Shown here in pieces: positions 1 through 8,646 of a DNA stretch of 45,652 nucleotides. A program made the position numbers and the translations under genes. The DNA is from Myxococcales bacterium. GTDB taxonomy: Bacteria > Myxococcota_A > Polyangia > Polyangiales > Houyiibacteriaceae. Positions within the stretch are counted from its first letter, which is position 1, and each line of letters starts with the position of its first letter. The notes under the pieces were generated by a model, which was not told the DNA's origin, made no database searches, and saw nothing but the letters and a program-made list of their open reading frames with translations. Location: the NCBI GenBank assembly GCA_024640845.1, contig JAHEEE010000029.1, positions 1 through 45,652 of the forward strand, written 5' to 3'.

Positions 1-212
1 GGGTGGGCCTTTGCTTCGTCGCTTCCAGCGACTTGGTCGTAGAAGGTCCTTTTCCATTAATGAAAACGGCTTTCAAATCCATCAATCTGCGTGCTGGGTG
101 CCGCAAGCATGATCGAAGTGGCACACCCTGACTCACCGCGCCTCCTGAAATCATTGCTTTTTCTTCGGGCACGCGACTTGCTAGTCAGTAGATGCGTTAG
201 AGGAGGAATCGG

Positions 213-2318
213 ATGCGTGGTTTAATCAGTGCTCTTGGATTGGCGCTCGTCGTGGGCGCGCTTGGTTGTTCGAACGACTCGGAGGTCAGCGACTACGAAG
301 CTGCTCTTCGGAGGGCCAACACCTGCGAAGATGTGTTGGAGGCGATCCAAGACGACGCGATCGCCAAGGTCGACCTCGAGCTCAACTCGTTCATCGAACA
401 GGACTACTATGGCTGGGGCGGCCCCGTGGTGTTCGAGGACTTCGGCGAAGCCGCGAGCGGCGGCACGGGCGGTTTGCCCTCTGCACCAAGCAACGATGGC
501 GGTGATCGCGATGCGCCCTCCGGTTTCTCCGATACCAATCGACAGGTCGCAGACGTCGATGAGGCCGACATCGTCAAAGTCGGCGACGAGGGGCGGAAGC
601 TTTACGTCATTCGTGACAACGGGTTTCATGAGTTTGATTCCTGGCCAGCAGCAGAGACTTCCAAAGTTTCTGACGTCGAGATCGAAGGCCAGCCCATCGA
701 GATGTTCGTCGAGGGCAATCGCGCGGTCGTCTTTTCGAGCGTGTGGGGCGTCGAAGCGTTGGACGACGGCAGCCTATGCGAGGGCTATCGAGGCGGACCC
801 GAGCCCGCGCTCGGCGATGTCGACGGCTACTACTACTGCGGCCGTTCGTTCGTGAAGACCACCGTCATCGACCTGAGCTCCGATCCGCATCAAGTCGTTC
901 GCGAGATCTACGTCGACGGGTGGTACACGTCTTCGCGCCGCCACGACGGCATCGTGCGCGCCGTGGTCCAGAGCAACATGCAGCGGCCCGCGACGGTGCC
1001 GCACCTTTACGAGATTGTCTACAACGGGGAGACCTACCCGCAGTCGCGCGACGCCGAGATTCTTCTCGCCCGCGCGTGGGCGAGCCAGGCCAAACAGGCG
1101 ATTCGCCAGACCACTCTTCAGCAATGGCTTCCGGTTTGGGGCGAAACGATCGATGGCGAGATCCAGGCGCAGCCCCACCAGTGCGCCGACTTCTACTCCC
1201 CGGCGCCTGGTCTCACGAACTACGGGCTGACGCAGATTCTCGGGATCGACATCGAGAACGGCGGACCTGCGTCGATCGCCTCGATTCTCGGTCAGGCGTC
1301 GCAGGTCTATGCGAATGGCGAAACGCTGTTGTTGGCGCAGCCTGACTGGACTTGGTTCGAGCGCGACACCAACAGCGATCGAACGTCGGTCCATCGGTTC
1401 GTCGTATCGGCTGACGCGGAGCGCACCCCGTATCAAGGCTCTGGCTTCGTCCCTGGCGTCGTGAACGACCAGTTCTCGATCGACGAGCGGGACGGGATCA
1501 TCCGCATCGCGACCACGCGAACGACCTGGAACCATCAGGGCGGGGACGCGATCGCGCCCGAAGTGTGGGTTCCGCCGACGACGGACAACTTGGTGACGAC
1601 GCTACGCCTCGTTGGTGACGGCTTGGAGGTCGTTGGTCAAACTCCGGGTCTTGCGGAGGGTGAGCGGATCTTCTCTGCACGATTCCTGGGCGACATCGGC
1701 TACATCGTCACTTTCCGTCAGGTCGATCCGCTTTTCGCGATCGATCTGAGCAATCCCGAGAACCCACGGGTGCTTGGGGAGCTGAAGATCCCCGGTTTCA
1801 GCGACTACATGCATCCGCTCGGCGACAACCACCTGTTGACGATCGGGCGCGACATCGACGAAGCGACGCAGCGCGACAACGGAACTGCGCTTCAGATCTT
1901 CGACGTCACCGATCCAGCCAATCCGTTGGCTACGTTCAAAGAGGTTCTTGGCGAGGGATACTCCGAAGCCAACCACAACCACAAGGCATTCAACTTCTAC
2001 GCAAGGGAGGCCCCAGATACGGGTCTGCTGGCTTTTCCGTTCGTCTCTTACGAGGGGAGCTTCTCGAGCACGCTCGAGCTCTGGGATGTCAGCGCGAGCG
2101 CGGGCTTCAGCCGCCGCGGAGCGGTCGATCATTCGGACCTCGTCGTCGATGACTGTGGCTCGCCATACCCGGTCGAGGACTTCTACTCCTACTGCGGATA
2201 CGAGCCCCAGATCACCCGTGGTGTCTTCATCGACGAGTACATCTACTCGATCAGTCATGGTGGAGTGAGAGTCCACACGGTGGACGACCTCACCCCAGTC
2301 GCCACCGCAACGTACTAG
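213..2318 (+). CDS. Secreted beta-propeller domain lipoprotein (PF09826-like)
   Basis: 701-residue exported protein. Residues 1-18 form a hydrophobic signal peptide ending in GALGC, so Cys19 is a plausible lipidation site, although Ala at -3 makes the lipobox non-canonical. After a low-complexity Gly/Ser/Asp stretch, the motif RQVADVDEADIVKVGDEG (about residues 110-127) is the hallmark start of the PF09826 beta-propeller family. Repeated blade-like strands follow, with phrases such as FAIDLSNPENPRVLGEL and LQIFDVTDPANPLA. Cysteines in the blades (YYYCG, CGSPYPVEDFYSYCGY) suggest disulphides outside the cytoplasm. The start is fixed by AGGAGG at 201-206, six bases before ATG. Function is unknown; such proteins are probably surface or periplasmic binding or scaffold proteins. 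It stands alone, convergent with the ABC-F gene. Confidence 0.85.
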   Translation: MRGLISALGLALVVGALGCSNDSEVSDYEAALRRANTCEDVLEAIQDDAIAKVDLELNSFIEQDYYGWGGPVVFEDFGEAASGGTGGLPSAPSNDGGDRDAPSGFSDTNRQVADVDEADIVKVGDEGRKLYVIRDNGFHEFDSWPAAETSKVSDVEIEGQPIEMFVEGNRAVVFSSVWGVEALDDGSLCEGYRGGPEPALGDVDGYYYCGRSFVKTTVIDLSSDPHQVVREIYVDGWYTSSRRHDGIVRAVVQSNMQRPATVPHLYEIVYNGETYPQSRDAEILLARAWASQAKQAIRQTTLQQWLPVWGETIDGEIQAQPHQCADFYSPAPGLTNYGLTQILGIDIENGGPASIASILGQASQVYANGETLLLAQPDWTWFERDTNSDRTSVHRFVVSADAERTPYQGSGFVPGVVNDQFSIDERDGIIRIATTRTTWNHQGGDAIAPEVWVPPTTDNLVTTLRLVGDGLEVVGQTPGLAEGERIFSARFLGDIGYIVTFRQVDPLFAIDLSNPENPRVLGELKIPGFSDYMHPLGDNHLLTIGRDIDEATQRDNGTALQIFDVTDPANPLATFKEVLGEGYSEANHNHKAFNFYAREAPDTGLLAFPFVSYEGSFSSTLELWDVSASAGFSRRGAVDHSDLVVDDCGSPYPVEDFYSYCGYEPQITRGVFIDEYIYSISHGGVRVHTVDDLTPVATATY

Positions 2319-2460
2319 GGGACACGCTCCCCCTCACTAAGCCCCTGAAATCGTAGGGTTCTGACGCCGAAGATCGCAGCGACTCGCTCACGAGTACCTG
2401 CGATCTTTGGCTGAGGAACACAGTGATTTCAGTTGGTTGGGGACCCTGAGCGTGTCCCCT
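2317..2460. repeat. Nested multi-arm inverted repeat at convergent gene ends (REP-like element or bidirectional terminator)
   Basis: Four concentric inverted-repeat arm pairs are visible. AGGGGACACGCT at 2317-2328 pairs perfectly with 2449-2460. CTGAAATC (2345-2352) pairs with 2425-2432. AAGATCGCAG (2370-2379) pairs with 2398-2407, extending by CCG/TGG with one wobble. ACTCG (2382-2386) pairs with CGAGT (2391-2395) around a CTCA loop. The left outer arm includes the stop codon of the lipoprotein gene and the right outer arm lies in the last codons of the ABC-F gene, so both genes end in the same 12 bases. It may terminate transcription in both directions. The symmetry and the shared GGGGACACGCT termini also resemble a REP/BIME-type mobile palindrome. 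No T-tract is evident. Confidence 0.7.
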
Positions 2461-4399
2461 CGGCCTCTGTCCACTCCTCGAAGGCCATCTCCAGCTTCAC
2501 TTGTGCTTCGGCAACGTTGCGAAGCAAGGTGTCGCGGCGCTCAGCATCTTCGTAGACTTCAGGCTTGCTGAGCTCCTCGTTGTGTTCGGCGATCGTCTTT
2601 TCGAGCGTTGCGATCGTCTGCTCGAGCTCTTGGATGCGCTTTTCGAGCGGCTTCATCTTTCGGTTTCGTTGGGCGCGAAGCTCGGCAGCCTTGCGTCGCT
2701 CTTCCTTCCGCGCCTGGCGGCTCTTCTTCCGCGCCGCCGGTTTGATCGCGGCCTCGGTCGCCGGCGTGACGTCCCGGTCTTGGCAGGACCAGATGTAGTC
2801 GTCGAGCGTTCCCGCGTAGCTCTCGACGCCGCCGTCGTGCACGACCCACAGCTTGGTCGCGAGCCGGCGAATGAACGCTCTGTTGTGACTGACGAATAAG
2901 AGAGTCCCATCGTAGGTCGCGAGCGCGTCGGTCAGCGCTTCGGTGGTTTGCAAGTCGAGGTGGTTCGTCGGCTCGTCCATCAGCAATACGTTGCCGGGGT
3001 TGATCAAAATCTTCGCGAGCGCGACTCGGGCTCGTTCGCCGCCGGAGAGGACCGAAACCCGCTTGTCGACGCCGAGCGCATCGAACAAGAGCGCCCCAAG
3101 CACGCCTCGAACGCGCTCGTTCGCCGCCCCTTCACTCGACGTCGTGACCTCCTGAAGAACGGTATGCTCGAGGTTCAGGGCTTCTGCATGGTGTTGGGCA
3201 AAGTAGCGAACCTCGGACTGCCCGGGGAGGTGGATGCGACCCCCCGACGCTTTGATCTCCCCGGCCAAGATCTTCAGGAGTGTCGTCTTGCCTGCGCCGT
3301 TAGGACCGACGATCGCGACGTGGTCGCCTCTCTCGACTGCGAGCGAGACCTGGTCGAGGACCAAATTATCGCCGAAGGACTTGCTCAGCTCGTCGACACG
3401 CATCGGAATCCTCGCACCCCGCTCGGTCGGCGGGAACGAGAAATGCGCTTGGCGTGCCGAACGATGCAGCTCGACCTCGTCCATCTTCTCGAGCTTGCGA
3501 ACGCGGCTCTGGACCTGCGCTGCCTTGCTGGCCTTGGCGCGAAATCTTCGAACGAACTGTTCGAGGTGTGCCTTCTCCCGTTCCAGATTCTTGGCGCGGT
3601 TCTCGAGAAGCTGACTCTCTTCTTCGCGCTGCTGTAGGTAGCGCTCGTAGTTGCCCCGAAAGATGCGCACGCCTTCGGGCTCGAAGCTCACCACGCGGTT
3701 CACTTGCTCGTTCAAGAACTCCCGGTCATGCGACACGAGGAAGAGAGCCTGGTCGTAGTTGCTCAAGAATCTCGAAAACCAGGCGACAGATGGCATGTCC
3801 AAGTGGTTGGTCGGCTCGTCGAGGAGCAACAGGCCTGGCTTTTGAAACAAGAGCGAGGCTAAGACCGCCCGCATCTTCCACCCGCCGCTGAGCTCGGAGA
3901 GTGGGCGCTTGTGGTCGTTCTGCGAGAACCCAAGCCCGTGCAGAATGCGTTTGGCATCATGCTCCGAGAACCGTCCGTCGAGGGCGGCAATTCGTTCGTG
4001 AAGCTCCGCGACCTCGCTTGCAGCCGCGACGAGCGCGTCTTCGCCCCCCTGCCCAGAGGCTTGAAGCTCCGCAAGTCGGCGTTCGTGGCGTTCGAGATCC
4101 TCCCGAAGCTCCGTGCGTCCGGGCACGCTGTCATAGACGAAGGGAAAGACTGCTTGGTCGGGAAACGATTCGATCTCCTGCGGCAGAAATCCGACGTGGA
4201 CGTGAGGGGCCAACTTGATGTTGCCGCCATCCGCCTCGATCGTGCCGGCCAGCATTCGAAGGAGGCTCGACTTGCCCGAGCCATTTGGACCCACAAGGCC
4301 GATGTGGTCCCCTTCATGCACTTGCAACGACAGCCCATCGAAGAGCGTCTCTCCGCCAAGCGCCAACGTCGCGTTGTGGACGGTTGCCAGCGTCGTCAA
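2429..4399 (-). CDS. ABC-F family ATPase (Uup/EttA-like, ribosome-associated)
   Basis: 656 residues with two complete ABC cassettes and no transmembrane segment, the ABC-F layout of soluble translation factors that act at the ribosomal E site. Cassette 1: Walker A GPNGSGKS (37-44), signature LSGGW (about 170), Walker B LLLDEPTNHLD (191-201). A charged helical linker at about 250-320 is the P-site tRNA interaction motif of the family. Cassette 2: Walker A GPNGAGKTT (365-373), LSGGERARVALA (451-462), LLMDEPTNHLD (472-482). The Lys/Arg/Glu-rich C-terminus (about 555-640) looks like the coiled coil found in Uup-type members. Its start overlaps the upstream hydrolase-OsmC stop by four bases, so the two are probably cotranscribed. 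The exact subfamily cannot be assigned by eye. Confidence 0.93.
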   Translation of the reverse strand: MTTLATVHNATLALGGETLFDGLSLQVHEGDHIGLVGPNGSGKSSLLRMLAGTIEADGGNIKLAPHVHVGFLPQEIESFPDQAVFPFVYDSVPGRTELREDLERHERRLAELQASGQGGEDALVAAASEVAELHERIAALDGRFSEHDAKRILHGLGFSQNDHKRPLSELSGGWKMRAVLASLLFQKPGLLLLDEPTNHLDMPSVAWFSRFLSNYDQALFLVSHDREFLNEQVNRVVSFEPEGVRIFRGNYERYLQQREEESQLLENRAKNLEREKAHLEQFVRRFRAKASKAAQVQSRVRKLEKMDEVELHRSARQAHFSFPPTERGARIPMRVDELSKSFGDNLVLDQVSLAVERGDHVAIVGPNGAGKTTLLKILAGEIKASGGRIHLPGQSEVRYFAQHHAEALNLEHTVLQEVTTSSEGAANERVRGVLGALLFDALGVDKRVSVLSGGERARVALAKILINPGNVLLMDEPTNHLDLQTTEALTDALATYDGTLLFVSHNRAFIRRLATKLWVVHDGGVESYAGTLDDYIWSCQDRDVTPATEAAIKPAARKKSRQARKEERRKAAELRAQRNRKMKPLEKRIQELEQTIATLEKTIAEHNEELSKPEVYEDAERRDTLLRNVAEAQVKLEMAFEEWTEAEGTRSGSPTN

Positions 4400-5505
4400 A
4401 CCAGCTCCGACCGGATTTTGATCTCGTTCAGCAACGTCCGATGGACGGGGCAGCGCGCGGAGATTGCCAAAAGCCGCTCGCGTTGCTCCTCGCTCAAATC
4501 CCCTTCGAGCTCGAGCTTCTTGTCGATGATGTCGATCATCCCCTTATCGGTCTCGCAGTCCTCGCAGTCGTCGGCGTGGATGCGATCGTGCCGAAGCGTG
4601 ACCCGGACTGCGTCCAGCGGCCACTCCTTGCGGCCCGCGTAGAGCTTGAGAGTCATAGAGGTGCATGCGCCGAGTCCCGCCAGCAGTAACTCGTAGGGGT
4701 TCGGGCCGAGGTTGGCGCCCCCCTTTTCGAGCGGTTCGTCGGCAGTGAAGGTCCGGTTCCTCGCGCGGATGCGCTGCAAGAAACTCGTGGTCTTGCCCTC
4801 GACCACGACCTCCCCTTCCGGCATGTCTTCGGGGAGCTCCTCCTCGGGCTCCTCCGGAAGATAGCGGGTGGCCCAAGCGGCTAGGACATTCGCGACATAG
4901 CGCGCATCGCTCCGGCGGCCGAGCAAGTGGTCGGCCCCGTCGAGCGACACGAAGCTCTTCGGGTGCCGCGCCGCTACGAAGATCTCCCGCGCATCCTCGA
5001 TCGCGACCACGTCGTCTTGCGGGGAGTGGAAAATCAACAGGGCTTTCTTCAGCCGGCCGATTGCGTCGGTGTCGAGCGCGCCAGCGACTTCCGAGGAACG
5101 GAAGGGAGCGCCGATTGTCGCAACTCCGACGGCTTCCGGGATGTGGGAGGCCGCCGCAAGCGAGGCCGTGCCCCCTCGGCTGTGTCCGACGAGCAGGGCG
5201 GGAGCGCGGTAGCGCTCCCGAAGCGCATCTGCAGCTGCGACGATGTCTTCGACGTCCCGCGCGAACGTCGTCCCCTCGAACGCCCCCTCGCTTTCTCCGA
5301 GACCGGTGAAGTCGAATCGAAGCGTCGCGATCCCTTGCTCGGCAAGCGCAGCGCTGACGTAGCGGGCAGCCCGGCTCTCTTTCGAACACGAAAAGCAATG
5401 CGCGAACAACGCCCACGCGACCGGTGTCACGGCCGGCATGTGGATCTGGCCGGCCAGCGTCTGACCGGCGGCTCCCGAAAACTCAAATCGCTCGATTTCC
5501 GCCAT
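4396..5505 (-). CDS. Bifunctional alpha/beta hydrolase / OsmC-family protein
   Basis: 369 residues made of two fused domains. Residues about 1-215 are an alpha/beta hydrolase with nucleophile elbow GHSRGG (Ser109), acidic residues in SPQDD (about 161-165) and His193 in DGADHLL. Residues about 235-369 are an OsmC/Ohr-like domain with both peroxidatic cysteines, Cys281 (GACTSMTLK) and Cys352 (RCPVHRTL). OsmC proteins reduce organic hydroperoxides using two cysteines. The fusion is a known but uncommon architecture, and the substrate of the hydrolase half is unknown. A strong GGAGGT ribosome site precedes the ATG. It overlaps the ABC-F gene by four bases and lies 45 bases after the sulfotransferase gene, suggesting one minus-strand operon. 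Confidence 0.92.
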   Translation of the reverse strand: MAEIERFEFSGAAGQTLAGQIHMPAVTPVAWALFAHCFSCSKESRAARYVSAALAEQGIATLRFDFTGLGESEGAFEGTTFARDVEDIVAAADALRERYRAPALLVGHSRGGTASLAAASHIPEAVGVATIGAPFRSSEVAGALDTDAIGRLKKALLIFHSPQDDVVAIEDAREIFVAARHPKSFVSLDGADHLLGRRSDARYVANVLAAWATRYLPEEPEEELPEDMPEGEVVVEGKTTSFLQRIRARNRTFTADEPLEKGGANLGPNPYELLLAGLGACTSMTLKLYAGRKEWPLDAVRVTLRHDRIHADDCEDCETDKGMIDIIDKKLELEGDLSEEQRERLLAISARCPVHRTLLNEIKIRSELV

Positions 5506-5550
5506 GGGACCTCCGTGAGAATCCCACTTTACGACAGATACCGCGCTTCG

Positions 5551-6708
5551 TTACTCGGCCGCCTCGAGGTAGTCTGCCTCTTCGGGCGCGTCGTAGCCGA
5601 ACGCTTCGAAGACCTCGCGGAGCTCCGTCGAGACTTCCTCTCGGGTGATGCCGAAGAATTCGAGGTCGACCGTGCGAGCGCTTTCGTACTCCCGCTGGGC
5701 CGCCATCGCCTCGTCGAGCTTGGCCTCGAAAGCGTCGCTAACCGGCATGCCAAGACGCCCGTAGAGGCCGAGAATCGTTCTTTTAGGGTTCTCGACGAGA
5801 TCCTCGTAGCGGATCGTGATGAACTGGCCTTCGGGGATCTCTCTTCGGCACTCGAGCGCATAGCGATAATAGTCGTATCCAAGACGCTTCAGTGCTTGGA
5901 TTTCTTCGCCGTCCGGCCGAATGTTCGGAGAGTGCGCCTTCCATGCGCGGTAGAACATGTTGAGGAACGACGGCAGGCACTCGTGCGGATCACGAACCAG
6001 GTACACGAAAGCCGCGTCCGGGAATCGTTGATGAACCGAGCGGACCCGCGTCGAGAAGAAAACGTTCTTGTTCAGGAAACGCTTTCCGCCGGCCTCGTAA
6101 ACATGTCGCTTGATCGTGTTCTCGTATGAATCGAGAAACGCATCGCGTTCCTCCGGGTTGCGCCGATCGATCCAGGTCTGGCTGGGTATGTCGTCCATGA
6201 ACGGAAAGAGTAGACCTGATGCGGGCGAGCTGAGACTCCAGAGCAACGTGCACACGTCTTCTTCGGCCTGGTCGAGGCTGATGTGGTGCACGCCGTCCCA
6301 GCGGTTCTCGAGGGGTGCGTTCAAGAAGTCATACGCACGACGAAGGATGGACCCCACGCCCGTCTCGGACAGCTCCACGAGTCGCTTGAAGGTGCGCGTG
6401 GCGGTGACGGACGGAAAGATCGTTTGGTAGAGCTTGACCGTCGTGAAGACCTCGTCATCCAGGCTGATGAGCCGGTGGGCGAGGGTGGTCCCGCTTCGCG
6501 GGTTTGCGAACACGAAGACCGGTCGCTCGACCTTTTGGCTTCGGTACCCCGGGTACAGCCACTCATCGAGGGCTCGGAACGCCGACGCCGTTTGGCGGAG
6601 GCCAAGGTAGATGGGTGCGATCCATGCGGTGGTGACCAAACGACCCACGGTTGGCTTCTTGAAGAGCACGTTTCCGATCTCTTGGATGCCTCGTTTATTG
6701 ATGTACAT
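5551..6708 (-). CDS. Sulfotransferase family protein
   Basis: 385 residues from the chosen ATG. FVFANPRSGTTLAHRLI (about 65-81) matches the 5'-phosphosulfate-binding loop of PAPS-dependent sulfotransferases. YLVRDPHECLPSFLNMF (about residue 225 on) matches the 3'-phosphate-binding element. The family transfers sulfuryl groups from PAPS to hydroxyls of lipids, carbohydrates or small molecules; the acceptor cannot be told here. I chose the ATG at 6708 because AGGGGA lies about six bases upstream. A frame extension to 6741 adds 11 residues without a better ribosome site. It is probably the first gene of the operon continuing into the hydrolase-OsmC and ABC-F genes. Confidence 0.85.
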   Translation of the reverse strand: MYINKRGIQEIGNVLFKKPTVGRLVTTAWIAPIYLGLRQTASAFRALDEWLYPGYRSQKVERPVFVFANPRSGTTLAHRLISLDDEVFTTVKLYQTIFPSVTATRTFKRLVELSETGVGSILRRAYDFLNAPLENRWDGVHHISLDQAEEDVCTLLWSLSSPASGLLFPFMDDIPSQTWIDRRNPEERDAFLDSYENTIKRHVYEAGGKRFLNKNVFFSTRVRSVHQRFPDAAFVYLVRDPHECLPSFLNMFYRAWKAHSPNIRPDGEEIQALKRLGYDYYRYALECRREIPEGQFITIRYEDLVENPKRTILGLYGRLGMPVSDAFEAKLDEAMAAQREYESARTVDLEFFGITREEVSTELREVFEAFGYDAPEEADYLEAAE

Positions 6709-6793
6709 CGTGGTTCCCCTGCGGGCTTGCCCGACCCCCAATCTAGGGTGGCGCCACGAAATTGCCGGAAAAACCGGGCGAATGGTGCCGGTT

Positions 6794-6808
6794 CACCGTT
6801 GAACGGTG
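6794..6808. promoter_or_regulatory. Perfect 7-bp inverted repeat between ilvD and the sulfotransferase gene
   Basis: CACCGTT (6794-6800) and AACGGTG (6802-6808) form a perfect inverted repeat with a one-base centre. It lies just after the ilvD stop and about 85 bases upstream of the sulfotransferase start, both on the minus strand. The one-base centre suits a dimeric repressor site better than an RNA hairpin, and no T-tract follows to support a Rho-independent terminator. An operator for the sulfotransferase operon is the more likely reading, without proof. Confidence 0.3.
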
Positions 6809-6832
6809 TTCGGTAGCCCGTGAGCGGGGTCC

Positions 6833-8515
6833 CTACTCGTCGGTCACGCAGCCTTCGGAGGCGGATTTCACATTTTTGATGTACTTGTACAAGGTCCCGC
6901 GCGTGGCCTTTAGCGGAGGGGCCGTCCAAGCGTCGCGCCGTCGCGCCATTTCGGCCTCGTCGATCTCCACGTCGATGCTGCGCTTCTCAGCGTCGATGGC
7001 GATCACGTCACCATCGCGGATGAGCGCGATCGGTCCGCCCTCCTGGGCCTCGGGCGTCACGTGGCCGATGATGAAACCGTGAGAGCCGCCAGAGAAACGG
7101 CCGTCCGTGATCAGTGCGACGTCCTGGCCGAGCCCGGCCCCCATGATCACTGAAGTCGGGGACAGCATCTCGGGCATTCCCGGCCCGCCCTTCGGCCCCT
7201 CGTAGCGAATGACGACGATGTCCCCTTTGGCGATTTCATCGCGCTCCATCGCCCCAAGCATGTCTTCTTCGCAATCGAACACCTTGGCGGGTCCTCGGAA
7301 GTACAAGCCTTCCTTGCCTGTGATCTTGGCCACGGAGCCGCCGGGCGCGAGGCTGCCGCGCAGTATGGTGAGGTGCCCGGTCTTCTTGATCGGCGACTCC
7401 CAAGAATGAATGACATCCTGACCTTCGCGAAGGTCAGGAAGGTCGGCGAGGTTTTCTGCGAGTGTCTTTCCGGTCACCGTCATGCAGTTCCCGTGAAGGA
7501 CACCCTTCGCGAGCAGGTAGCGGAGCACGGCGGGTGTCCCGCCGACATTGTGAAGGTCTTCCATCACATACTGGCCGCTCGGCTTCAAATCGGCCAAGAA
7601 CGGGATGTGATTGCTCACCTCTTGGAAGTCGTCGAGAGAGAGCTGAATGTCGACAGCGCGCGCCATCGCGATCAAATGCAACACGGCGTTGGTCGAGCCG
7701 CCGAGCGCCATCACAGTGACCATCGCGTTCTCGAAGGCCTTTTGCGTCATGATGTCGCGCGGCTTGATGTCTCTTTCGAGAAGGATCCGAATCGCCTCGC
7801 CCGCGCGCAGGCACTCCTCGTGTTTCGCAGGGTCCTCGGCGGGTGTAGACGAGCTGTAGGGTAGGGACATGCCCATCGCCTCGATCGCAGAGGCCATCGT
7901 ATTCGCGGTGTACATGCCGCCGCACGCCCCAGCTCCAGGGCACGCGTGCTCCACGATATCCAGGCGCTTGTTCTCATCAATCGACTTGGCGAGAAGCTCG
8001 CCGTACGACTGAAACGCGGACACGATGTCGAGCTTTTCGCCGTCGTTACCGCGCCCCGCGCGGATCGTGCCCCCGTAGATCATCAGTGCGGGCCTGTTGA
8101 GTCGGCCGATGGCGATCATGCACCCCGGCATGTTCTTGTCGCAGCCCGGAATCGAGATGTTTGCGTCGTACCACTGGGCGCTCATCACCGTCTCGATCGA
8201 GTCCGCGATCAAGTCACGGGACTGAAGCGAGTAGCTCATCCCATCGGTGCCCATCGAGATGCCGTCGGACACGCCAATCGTGTTGAACCGCATTCCGACC
8301 AAGCCGGCGTCGGTGACACCACGCTTCACGACGGCCGCGAGGTCGTTCAAGTGCATGTTGCAGCTGTTGCCTTCGTACCAAACCGCAGAGATACCGACCT
8401 GCGCTTTGTCCATATCCGCACGGGTGAGGCCGGTCGCGTGCAGCATCGCCTGCGACGCGCCCTGTGAAGGAGGCTGGGTAATTCGACTGCTGTACTTGTT
8501 GAGTTTCTTGGTCAT
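6833..8515 (-). CDS. ilvD: Dihydroxy-acid dehydratase
   Basis: 560 residues, the usual length of IlvD. The enzyme dehydrates 2,3-dihydroxy-isovalerate and 2,3-dihydroxy-3-methylvalerate to the 2-keto acids in the third step of valine and isoleucine synthesis. The Fe-S cysteines are Cys52 (GNSCNMHL), Cys125 (GCDKNMPGC) and Cys198 ([14 protein letters not shown]). The C-terminal motif [18 protein letters not shown] is diagnostic of the IlvD/Edd family. The short form and motif spacing fit the [2Fe-2S] type known from plants and mycobacteria; this is inference. It is monocistronic, divergent from the GbsR-type regulator and separated from it by about 130 bases. No other branched-chain genes are nearby. 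Confidence 0.97.
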   Translation of the reverse strand: MTKKLNKYSSRITQPPSQGASQAMLHATGLTRADMDKAQVGISAVWYEGNSCNMHLNDLAAVVKRGVTDAGLVGMRFNTIGVSDGISMGTDGMSYSLQSRDLIADSIETVMSAQWYDANISIPGCDKNMPGCMIAIGRLNRPALMIYGGTIRAGRGNDGEKLDIVSAFQSYGELLAKSIDENKRLDIVEHACPGAGACGGMYTANTMASAIEAMGMSLPYSSSTPAEDPAKHEECLRAGEAIRILLERDIKPRDIMTQKAFENAMVTVMALGGSTNAVLHLIAMARAVDIQLSLDDFQEVSNHIPFLADLKPSGQYVMEDLHNVGGTPAVLRYLLAKGVLHGNCMTVTGKTLAENLADLPDLREGQDVIHSWESPIKKTGHLTILRGSLAPGGSVAKITGKEGLYFRGPAKVFDCEEDMLGAMERDEIAKGDIVVIRYEGPKGGPGMPEMLSPTSVIMGAGLGQDVALITDGRFSGGSHGFIIGHVTPEAQEGGPIALIRDGDVIAIDAEKRSIDVEIDEAEMARRRDAWTAPPLKATRGTLYKYIKNVKSASEGCVTDE

Positions 8516-8582
8516 GTCCTGCTCTTCGGGGCTGCGGAGTCTAGCACCTGAAGTGTCCCCAACCGCCGCGCAGGGTCTCCGC

Positions 8583-8611
8583 TTGACGCTGCGAGGCCGG
8601 GGTCCTACGAC
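8583..8611 (+). promoter_or_regulatory. Candidate sigma-70 promoter of the regulator/menaquinone operon
   Basis: TTGACG (8583-8588) is a good -35 hexamer. After a 17-base spacer, TACGAC (8606-8611) is a weak -10 match with three of six consensus bases. It sits directly before the inverted repeat at 8612-8631 and 36 bases before the regulator's start codon. Only the position and the -35 match support it. Confidence 0.35.
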
Positions 8612-8631
8612 TGTTCAAGAAAATTTGAACA
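8612..8631. promoter_or_regulatory. Probable operator of the GbsR/MarR-type regulator
   Basis: TGTTCAA (8612-8618) and TTGAACA (8625-8631) are perfect 7-bp inverted arms around the A-rich spacer GAAAAT. The site lies 15 bases upstream of the regulator's GTG, right after the candidate -10 element, where binding would block transcription. Autoregulation by the adjacent gene is inferred from position. The site also lies in the divergent region shared with ilvD. Confidence 0.5.
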
Positions 8632-8646
8632 AACTGAGCCGCCCGA

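Noticed and set aside
1-212. Gene or RNA at the left edge
   Set aside because: I see no open frame with support and no recognisable RNA; it is taken as the upstream region of the lipoprotein gene.
2501-4642. Long plus-strand open frames opposite the ABC-F and hydrolase genes, and similar long frames elsewhere
   Set aside because: They are antisense shadows caused by high GC, rich in Arg, Ser and Pro and lacking recognisable domains, while the sense frames carry complete motifs.
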